From positions 1 to 37,042 of the forward strand of contig CALAUI010000003.1 of NCBI GenBank assembly GCA_937892115.1: a stretch of DNA of 37,042 nt. Reading direction: 5' to 3'. This stretch comes from an uncultured Clostridia bacterium (GTDB lineage: Bacteria > Bacillota > Clostridia > Oscillospirales > Acutalibacteraceae). Below the pieces are notes generated by a model. It was not told the origin of the DNA, did no database searches, and worked only from the letters and a program-made list of their open reading frames with translations. Each line of letters begins with the position of its first letter. Position 1 is the stretch's first letter. Shown one piece after another: positions 11,701-18,300 of the stretch. The translations under genes and the position numbers were made by a program.

Positions 11701-14456
11701 ATTGATGCAGGAAGTGACGCACCTGCGAAATTCAGCTCGTTATTGTTAACGGTGAATGCGCCGACCTGTGTGCCGTCTGCTATCGTACCGCCCTGAGGAT
11801 CAAAGATGATCTTGTTGGAACGGTCAACGTATTTTGCATATACGGTAACGTATCCGTAGCCGTCACCGCCGTCTGTGATCGTGTATGCCTGTGAGCCGCT
11901 GTAAGAAGCGGTAACGGGCCATGTGACGGGCGTTGAATAAGTGCTGTCTGTATAGTAATTTACGAAGCTCCAGCCCGCCTGTGAGGGAGGTGCAGAAGGT
12001 TCATTGAAGGTTACGTTGCCCATCTGGTATGTCTGAGCCGCCATTGAAGGAGTAATGGCTCCGGCAATGTCTGTTACGGTTGAGCCGTAAGAAGTAACGA
12101 CTCTGAGCTTAACCGGATTTGCATTCCACTTAATGTAAACGTGCTTTTCGGTATTGGGCATATTCCAGGTTGAAGCTCCGCCCGAAACGTTGATACCGTC
12201 TATGGGCGAACCCGAATATGCAGCGCTTTCGTACATACCTGCGTATGTGGTATGAGCGGGAACGTTTGCCGCATACGTTGTTGTAACCTGATTCTTGATA
12301 GTTGCAAAGTTGGGGGTTGAACTTGACGAGTCAAGGTTCAGTCCGTTTGTAACTGCCGTGGTGTATATGTATTCCTGAGGATTATCACCGGTGCTGTAAA
12401 TGCCGGTGTGAACCTTGAGGTTGATGTTTGCGGGCTCATAGTAGAAGGTTACGCAGTTGCCGAGACTGGTATTGTTTTCATCCATGATGGATGCACCCGT
12501 TGAGGTGAAGGAAACAGTACCTGTAACGGTGGATACGCCGGAAACCTTATAGCCCTTGAGTGTGCAGTTACCGCCGTTATCAACAAGGGCCTTAACCGTG
12601 AAGGAAGCACCGCTCTTGATAGTGTCATTGCCTGATGTTGAACCGTTGCCTGTCCATACGCCGGTCTTGTAGAAGGTCTGAGCGGGAACAAGCTCTGTGG
12701 TTGTATTTTTAAGGCAATGCTTGACCTGGAAGGTGCCGCTTTCAACGTAACCGCCGAGGTTATTGTAAGCGGTAAGAAGAGCTGTTGTTGCATTGGTGAT
12801 CTGAGTTTGTGTAACGTCAAATCTTGCAATCAGCATTCTTGCATTATTGAGTGCGGTTTCAAAGTTTGACCAGCCGCTTGTGTACATCCAGCTCTGGGGG
12901 AACTTGCCCTTAATGAAATTGGATGTAACGCCGCCTACGGTTATAGTTCCGCCGCTGCCTTCGGTAATGGCATTGAGAACGGTACGAAGCTGAGCTGTAT
13001 CGTAAGTATTGAACTTAACGCTCATCCACGCCGTGAACTTAGCTCTTCTGTCGCTCTCAAGTTTATTTTTGGCACGGTCATTCATATTGTTCTGTACCGT
13101 GTAGTAGAGCTCCCAGACTGTACCGTCCGTAAGGGCACCCGAGCCGCCGAAGGGAACCATGATGAAGTTGGGGTTTTGGGAAACGTCATAGTCCTGAACG
13201 AAACCGCCGGTACCGTCGGCTGCACGGTCATTAAGATATTCGCCGGGGTTATAGGTACCGTTAACGAGGTCAACCTTGCCCGTAACGTTACAGGTCCAGG
13301 TACCTGCCGTAGTGCTGCCGGCAGAGGTAACCGAATTCTGGCTGAGGCAGGCGTCCTGATTGCCCTGATTACGAGCGTAAACGCCGACACTCTGAAGTCC
13401 GAAGGACCAGAACTTGCTGTATTCACCGGGCTTGAAGCAGAGTCTCATATTAAGACCGTTGGTAAGGGTCTTGCCGTTGAAGGTAAGATTGCCGGTACCG
13501 AGATGGTCGTAGCTCTTGTCAATGTAGACGGAGGTCTGTACTCTGTCGCCGTCAAGTCCGTGGCTGAACGAGCCGCAGTCCTTTTCGCCGTTTGTTGAAG
13601 TGAAATCCCAGTTTCTGGCGATCATTCCGCCCGCGTCACTTTTAACAGCGTAAGTACCGTTACCGGTATCGTCCTTACCGCAGCCGGAAAGTGCTTCGCC
13701 GTCGTTTGCAGCCGTGTTGTTATTCAGATAGCACTTGCTGCCCTTGTTGGGAGTTGCACTGTAAAAGCCGGGAACAGACTGACCGCAGTAAAGCTGTGAA
13801 AGAACACAGGTACGGCCATTGATCGAGCCGATAAGGGGTTTACAGTAAATGTAGGTGAGAAGACCGTTGGGTCTTACTACATACTTCGCATAGGAGTATG
13901 CGTGAGTGGAGTATTCCTTGCCTGAATAGGAAAAGGTAATGTTCCAGATGATATTTCCTTCACCGTTTGTCGTCTTACCGATGAGCTGGCTTCCGTCCCA
14001 GGTGACTACAACACCGCCCTCTGAGGAGCTGTATGACTTGGAAGCTGACAAAGAGCCGAGTCCCGTAATGCCATTTACTGAAATTGAAATATTGCCGATT
14101 GTGGCGGGATCGGTAATGCCGTGGATTACCATCTTCAGCGTGTAATCGGTAGGAGCTTCACAGCCGTGCGCGAAGTTAACGAATGACTGGGTAACCTCCG
14201 CCACGCCTGATTTGTTTGCCCTGACGATAGTATTACCGTTAAGGCAATGGTTGGTTGCATCGGCTATTCTGATAATTTCAGAGAAGCCATAGGTATCAGC
14301 CCAAATTTGAGTGGGGTTCGTAACGCTTGACGTCGTGTTATAGACGTAGTCCGTCCCTTCAACGTATCCGTCAAGATACGCAAAGGAAAGCGGAGAAGCG
14401 GAAAGAACCATAACCGCAGCGAGCAGAACGCTGACGATCTTCTTTACTTTGCTCAA
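5733..14456 (-). CDS. Giant secreted InlB-repeat protein with cohesin-like domain and dockerin (2907 aa, TTG start)
   Basis: I start this at TTG 14456, because AGGAGGG at 14463-14469 lies 6 nt upstream and the resulting N-terminus (SKVKKIVSVLLAAVMVLSAS) is a clean signal peptide. The longer ATG at 14504 would place the ribosome site inside the gene. Residues about 25-690 are a unique Cys-rich region with about a dozen cysteines and a FIVAR-like helical stretch at about 523-569 (W..F..AL..A). About four InlB-type repeats follow, then a cohesin-like domain at about 1070-1290 (QKGDVVKVRLSVAGNFYAGS, IFAYDADFF). About 15 more repeats of the GYTFGGWY...LYAKW type run to about 2700. A pre-dockerin module and a dockerin follow at about 2815-2890 (DVTGDAISRSND, DVNGDGIFNNDD). 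It is the first gene of its unit. Function unknown; a long surface stalk is inferred. Confidence 0.9.
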   Translation of the reverse strand: MSKVKKIVSVLLAAVMVLSASPLSFAYLDGYVEGTDYVYNTTSSVTNPTQIWADTYGFSEIIRIADATNHCLNGNTIVRANKSGVAEVTQSFVNFAHGCEAPTDYTLKMVIHGITDPATIGNISISVNGITGLGSLSASKSYSSSEGGVVVTWDGSQLIGKTTNGEGNIIWNITFSYSGKEYSTHAYSYAKYVVRPNGLLTYIYCKPLIGSINGRTCVLSQLYCGQSVPGFYSATPNKGSKCYLNNNTAANDGEALSGCGKDDTGNGTYAVKSDAGGMIARNWDFTSTNGEKDCGSFSHGLDGDRVQTSVYIDKSYDHLGTGNLTFNGKTLTNGLNMRLCFKPGEYSKFWSFGLQSVGVYARNQGNQDACLSQNSVTSAGSTTAGTWTCNVTGKVDLVNGTYNPGEYLNDRAADGTGGFVQDYDVSQNPNFIMVPFGGSGALTDGTVWELYYTVQNNMNDRAKNKLESDRRAKFTAWMSVKFNTYDTAQLRTVLNAITEGSGGTITVGGVTSNFIKGKFPQSWMYTSGWSNFETALNNARMLIARFDVTQTQITNATTALLTAYNNLGGYVESGTFQVKHCLKNTTTELVPAQTFYKTGVWTGNGSTSGNDTIKSGASFTVKALVDNGGNCTLKGYKVSGVSTVTGTVSFTSTGASIMDENNTSLGNCVTFYYEPANINLKVHTGIYSTGDNPQEYIYTTAVTNGLNLDSSSSTPNFATIKNQVTTTYAANVPAHTTYAGMYESAAYSGSPIDGINVSGGASTWNMPNTEKHVYIKWNANPVKLRVVTSYGSTVTDIAGAITPSMAAQTYQMGNVTFNEPSAPPSQAGWSFVNYYTDSTYSTPVTWPVTASYSGSQAYTITDGGDGYGYVTVYAKYVDRSNKIIFDPQGGTIADGTQVGAFTVNNNELNFAGASLPASIGYPTPVREGYIFTGWVLDLANKTPVQGWTVTDGTSETGVSPVMNGVHGQNNTTGFVCYATWKAAPILVTFKLNIPSSETAAINSTNIPGTDFYYQYGAQADTPIDTSLFPSAPRRYGYEFKGWQYQGLSLGEKYDVVDMELTANWERADKTAFAELTSYVTLAGQDEIVDIQHDEANVENPTAQKGDVVKVRLSVAGNFYAGSSSFIFAYDADFFQAVSGVTASVNDNNGYISAIYADVTEINGATAYAAYDGMMDKTGGKVVDPGTGAQITNPAYIQVTIDPDVTQMTNGYKTVSFSDPTYIIELVLKIKSNTTKQTASVWMPDELVRSGDNIMGDTYIAYSAGELSLSYVKTDEVKFDKEPVSTVKTQPDPRPTTSITLALPKDASNNALGQFADGRTAAKTFVGPEGTEILSTFTTDYATYNETGSGTNVIGFPEPTRTGYHINGWNKTAGSGSAATWDSYSFANADQNGNTYTVNWEADAHTLTFYKDDTCDTVEFTKAVVFDQVGGITFTASQPRYNQGQYKFKGFIPKGMAAAEANIVNWDTYQVTGDAEFYPWYVAAEKDLKIRPYYETTDAETGEIVKNYFSTTTSNQTLTISHADLMALDVPVDVSYGYTIIIAADADVPAVSTWPEYTYYLKASDLDAFIDANSSFTSTLRTNYNVKTSAPDLPLTLIIGQTAATNDIKMEGAPVTVTFKAGSVQINGAATPVEYNGPYTATLENGQYTWTITGKYGTTYDFLAATAGVVEPFGYTKQTAAAYANGFSNGAKAGTYQVVTHTATWVGANVNTHWLYKDGTEAKTLSAMRFNSNYAVKTNGPTTAVMEADNPGYTFSGWVVADPTTHQAINDTLVTNYNASANPTTNIKRTVDATTGASTYDIYFVPKYTPKSYNVIYKTSYTDIANSETQYGSAQSKEYGSTVTVNGDASAVTGYTFDGWYNEGTYANKTTKVTSFTMGAEAKTLYGYYVPNTYKVRFYNNDGTDAYTDVDNTFNASIVAPATNPTRSGYRFMGWAATSTATTADVITNYGKLTTAGDAAVKFYAVWEVNDVSYYVDYYYEDVTTGNYVKDDTLTLTYTGTVGTSVQVSAEDKSRNDRTGYTLSTEDSLLEAVVPSSSELRFAVKYKLNVWTLIQDVDGAVAPVAEYKYGATIAPVDAASKVGYRFDGWNNMPADGKMPNNNVVITAAFTIEQYTVKFDKNYPGCTNDIANISATYNNTITMPTPAREGYQFDGWFTAAEGGTQYTSSTVFTDLGDYGAELQLYAHWTVLNNKIIFHNTGDSTIAPVYHNFGDVIDDVPTPTKTGYTFGGWYLDETYSGSAYVFTTMPENDLDVYGKWTIETYTVSFDKNYTGAVNDIANIPATFGSTITMPTVSREGYDFLGWFDTDAAEGGVQYTDVKVFEDLGVAGTELKLYARWDIKEYTISFYVNGGSAVSDITEDYGTAITAPEAPTKTGYTFGGWYKDPEFGGSAYEFTTMPAENIDLYAKWNVNSYTISFEENGGSTVSDITKNYGASVTAPTAPTKAGYDFGGWYENENLSGSKYVFTTMPAENFTLYAKWDIHTYTVDFNMNGGAPQAASKTAQFNETITLPAAGTDFTKAGYEFGGWFDNAGCTGDSVGTASYTLPAQAANNDHITLYAKWIIKENTISFNSNGGNAVTSITQEYNTNVTAPTAPEKAGYDFDGWYENEDLSGSRYVFTTMPAESITLYAKWKEHEYTVVYLQPDDYVTYETEYAADITYNDKDAFSIDYVDYNSNMTIPAGQPDIAYYDFIGWVDSLGVVITNDSTMPAASQSGAYYVYPSYQKIEVTIGEIVDENAEIVENDVPPVDGYIYNAGNQKTKAQIKAMFQPTGYSDIIVTPLKGKYCGTGTKVEIVDLSKAANEEGYVVETYYMIVCGDVTGDAISRSNDLEIVEEMLALEESARDWYVKETVEDAEELCICFTLAADVNGDGIFNNDDAADIELFVYGIKEYDFNGEDKKYITIYKA

Positions 14457-14462
14457 AGAAAT

Positions 14463-14469
14463 CCCTCCT
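14463..14469 (-). promoter_or_regulatory. Ribosome binding site that fixes a TTG start
   Basis: AGGAGGG on the minus strand is followed by 6 nt and then TTG-AGC-AAA-GTA-AAG. It decides the start of the 2907-aa gene in favour of TTG over the upstream in-frame ATG at 14504. Confidence 0.85.
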
Positions 14470-14518
14470 ATATAAAGAATTTGAACATGTAAATAGATGG
14501 GCACTATTACACGCTTTA

Positions 14519-14546
14519 ATTATATCATATAAAAGAGTTTCGTCAA
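14519..14546 (-). promoter_or_regulatory. Sigma-A type promoter of the three-gene surface-protein unit
   Basis: On the minus strand, TTGACG (14546-14541), a 16-nt spacer and TATAAT (14524-14519) lie in AT-rich DNA. Transcription would start near 14512, giving a leader of about 55 nt before the TTG start at 14456. Confidence 0.75.
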
Positions 14547-15211
14547 TAAAATATTAAATATTTATATTAAAATATTGCACAAAAATAGTTAAATATTTTT
14601 TATTTGTAAGAAATAAACAAAATAGCAGGTTTTGGTTTGTTTATTTTTACTCCCCTATTTTGCGGGTGTAAAGTAAAAAACTTTTCAAAATTTACGGATA
14701 TTTTTTAATATTCAGCCGGAAAAACTGCAAAAAATCAAGAATTTTACGTATTTTGAGTGTTCGGAATCTGCCGGATACTATATGTTGAATGCTCTTGTGG
14801 AAAGTCGGAAATTCCGACTGATTTTTGCATATTTTTCGAATTTCAGCGGTCATCGGGAGCATCGGAAGTGGGCGGACAAAACGCCGATAGCACAAGGATT
14901 TTTACCCACATAAGACGCCCGGATTTCATCTCCGCGAATAATGTATATTATGCATTTTTGCGGCTTGATGTTTTTTGGCGTGTGTAAATCGCAATCGGCG
15001 TATCTGTTGATATTTAAGGGCTTGCAGATACTTTGCGCATTGAATGCAGGCAATTCAATTCCTGTATAATATACATTTTTGCCATATTATCGGCAATTCT
15101 TTATTTCTTACCGTTCCGCCGTCTGATTTAATAAAAACATGCCTCTTTCCCCGTCTGTTTTCCGCATTTTTGCTGTTTCTTCATTAACCGGTGCGAGTAT
15201 TATCCGCTAAA
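14547..15211. other. Gene-free, AT-rich intergenic stretch
   Basis: No supported coding frame is seen; the short frames here lack ribosome sites. It holds a degenerate TGTAAAG palindrome at 14667-14687 and a 17-nt palindrome AGTCGGAA-A-TTCCGACT at 14803-14819 followed by gattttt. I see no tRNA or recognisable structured RNA. Confidence 0.6.
14667..14687. repeat. TGTAAAG-N7-CTTTTCA palindrome (degenerate copy)
   Basis: TGTAAAG and CTTTTCA are separated by 7 nt, about 120 bp upstream of the -35 of the 2907-aa gene. It resembles three better copies at 26864, 27037 and 27150 and shares the preceding CGGG. It may be an operator or a dispersed element. Confidence 0.45.
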
Positions 15212-15242
15212 AAGGCACCTGCTCATTTTGAGCAAGCGCCTT
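15212..15242 (-). terminator. Second intrinsic terminator of the two-gene unit
   Basis: Read on the minus strand, AAGGCGCTTGCTC pairs with GAGCAGGTGCCTT over 13 bp including two G-U pairs. The loop is 5 nt and TTTAGC follows. On the plus strand the two G-U pairs become A-C mismatches, so the structure is minus-specific. It lies downstream of the stronger terminator at 15294-15317. Confidence 0.6.
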
Positions 15243-15293
15243 ATTTCCGTTGTCGGAGAGCTTCCGCGACCGTTCGTTTTTATAAAAAGGAAA

Positions 15294-15317
15294 GCCCCGG
15301 AGGTTTCCCTCCGGGGC
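15294..15317 (-). terminator. Intrinsic terminator of the two-gene unit
   Basis: A perfect 10-bp stem (gccccggagg/cctccggggc) with a 4-nt loop is followed on the minus strand by TTTCCTTTTTATAAAA. It lies about 40 nt after the stop of the 1884-aa gene and separates the two surface-protein transcription units. Confidence 0.85.
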
Positions 15318-15355
15318 AGGAATTATGCTGTTTTTACGCTATAAGGACCGTCTGA

Positions 15356-18300
15356 TTACGCGGTAATTTCAATGTTTTCAGATACGGTTTTGCCCCATTC
15401 AAGACCTCTGCACTCTACGTTGAAGTCAAGGTCGCCGATAGCATTTGCTGCCTGAGTGGGAACCTTATAGGAAATTGTCCATGTGATAAGGCCGTTTGAC
15501 TTTACAAAGTCAGTAACGTTGGTGGATGTCTCCTGATATGTTGCTGTCTTTGTCTTGCTTGCACCGTCAAGAGTATATGCGAAGCCGATACGAACCTTTG
15601 AAACGTCGTCGGTGGTAACGATTATGAATGTTACCTTATCGCCAACCTTAGCGCTGTCTTTATCAGCGGAAACGCTTATAAGTTCAAACTTCTCATGCTC
15701 TGCTGTTGCGGGAGCAAGTGCCTGTGCTGTACGGGCTACGGTTACGGGAGTAGCATAATCAACGCCCTTGTCAAATACGCTTGAGCCGTTAACCTTGTAG
15801 CTGATTGTCCATGTCTGGCTAATTCTTGCATCGCTTACGGTGTATGTAAACTTCATGGGAATAACCCATGTTCTTACGCTGCCTTCGTCACTTACTGTTA
15901 CGCCGCTTGCAGCATCCATGTAGTTGGAAGCTTTGTAGTATGTAGTAGAAGTCTTGGTTTCGCCTGCTTCTGAAGTATATGTACCTACAAACTCAAGCCA
16001 TGTAACGTCTGTGCTTGTTGTAACAGTCCATGTTGCCTCGCTGCCGCGAAGGATGGAAGTCTCGCTGAGAGCTGCTGAAATGAATTCTTCTGCAACTACT
16101 TCTTCGGACTTGGTATCGTAAGCAACTGACATGATGAATGCTGTATCGTCATCATCCTGGAATTCATCTCCGTCGCCAACCTTACCGTTTACATAAATCT
16201 TATATGCATCGCCTTCAGCAAGTGAAAGGTTGAGATTCCATGTTTCTGCTCCGCCTTCACCGCCGATATTGGTGATTGAGTAACCTTCTTCATTGTCAAG
16301 GATAATGCTTGCCTTTGTGAAGGTATTTGTGATGTTCTGGCCTGATTCGGATGTGTACTTAATGATGATTGCGTTTGCGGAAACGCCTTCCTTAAGAACG
16401 ATCTGATAATCAGCGGGTCCTCTCTGATAGTAACCCTCGGATACGCGTGCTGCTGTATCAACGTGGCAAGCTGTTGTATCCTGATCCCACTTAGCATAGA
16501 AGGAGAGACCTTCAGCATCCATGGTGATTTCTGCGCCTGCTGCGTATACTGTACCGTCAGCTGCTACCCAGCCGCCGAACTTCTCAAGTGCTGTATCTTC
16601 AAGAGCTGCGGGTGCATTGAAGGTTGTGCCGAACGTTACACCGGAAACAGTATCTGCTACGTCTGTTGAGCCCTTCTTCTGATAGAAGATTGCATCGTAG
16701 GCATTTACTGTGAAATCAGCTGTTACGTCTACTGCGTCAACGCCCATGCTGTCGGGGATACCTATCCAACCGGTGAATGTGTAACCAACCTTTGTGGGAT
16801 CAGCGGGCTTGTAGGAAGCTTCGATGTCTGCCTTTGCCGTGCCGTAAGGTACGTCATAGGACTTAACGGTTGCACCGTCAACCTTGTAGTTGAGCTTGTA
16901 GCTGTTTACATCGTATACAGCTTCAAATGAAAGGTCAGCATCGGGACCGAATGTTGCGGGAACTGAAGGAGTCCATCTCTTGAATGAGTAACCGGTCTTA
17001 TCAGTTGCTGTGGGAGCAGTAATTGTCTGGCCGATTGTACCGCTTACGGTCTGTGTTGTACCGTTTGAAACGAATGAGTAGGTGTATGTGATTGCGGTAA
17101 GAGTACCGTAAGCATATACGTCCTCGTCGGGCATTGTCTGAGTCCAGTCAAATTCTGTCTGGCAATCAGTGTCTGCAAACCAACCTGCGAATGTGTAACC
17201 TGTTTCAGCAGCGGGAGCAAGTTCAACAAGAGTTGAGCCGTATGCTACGTCTGTTGCCGTGCCTTCTACGCCGTTAACTACGGGAATCAGCTTCCATACG
17301 TTAACCTTGTAGTTGATGGTTACGAAGAGATCCTGCAGAGCAGTTGCGGGCTTGCCGATTGAAGCGCCGCCGGCTGATCTGGACCAGGTGTAGTTATTGA
17401 ATGAGTAACCGGTCTTGCCTGCAGCTTCGGGATTGGGAATTGCTTCACCGTGCTTAAGGGTAATTGTGTTGGGCTCTTCGCCTGTGTAACCCTCATCGGT
17501 AATGGTAAGAGTATAACGCTTAAGGTTGAATACTGCAACGATTTCGGTTGTACCGTCACCATTAATAACAGCGGTAGGTACTGAATCTTCTGCGGTTGCA
17601 TCATAGTCGTAACCTGCAATGTTGAGGTCAGTATCTGAGAATGCTGCAATGTCGCCTGTGAATCCTGTACGGGTCTTGCTTTCGCTTATGTAAGTACCGT
17701 CAAGCTGCTCGGTCTTGAAGGTAGCGATATAGTTAACCTGACCTGCCTGACCTATTGCAGTGAATGTCATATCCTGTGCCTGCTGCTTGCCGTTGCCGAG
17801 ACCTGACCACCTAATATCCTCAATACCTGCGTGTACGGGTACGTCGAAGGTGGGGATATCGTCACCGAATGCAACTCCTGCGGTATGAAGAACGGTTTCA
17901 CCGTCAATGTCATACCACGTATCGTTATAAACGTGAGCGGTTTCTGTTGCGGTAATAACTACGTCTGTTGCGCCGAATACAGCGGGGATTTCATTATCCC
18001 ATGCAGAGTAATCGTAACCTGTTACCTTAGCGGAATCGGGAATTACGTAGCTGACTGCGTTTGTATCAGTACCAACATCGCCGGAAACGGTGTTGATTAC
18101 ATCATAATTACCGTTTGCACGCTTAATTCTGAAGGTTACTTTGTGTGTTTCAGCACCGTAATTAGCGGTAATAACGATTTCAGTATCTTCGGGAAGTGCG
18201 GGAACAGCCCAGGGAGCTGTGATTGTATCGTCACCGTATTTCCATGTAAGGCCATAACCTGCGATTGCTGCATCCTCGTCGGGGAATACTTCTATGCTAT

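Noticed and set aside
14457..14504. ATG 14504 as the start of the 2907-aa gene
   Set aside because: It would put the strong AGGAGGG at 14463-14469 inside the gene and add 16 residues before the signal peptide; TTG 14456 has ideal spacing.
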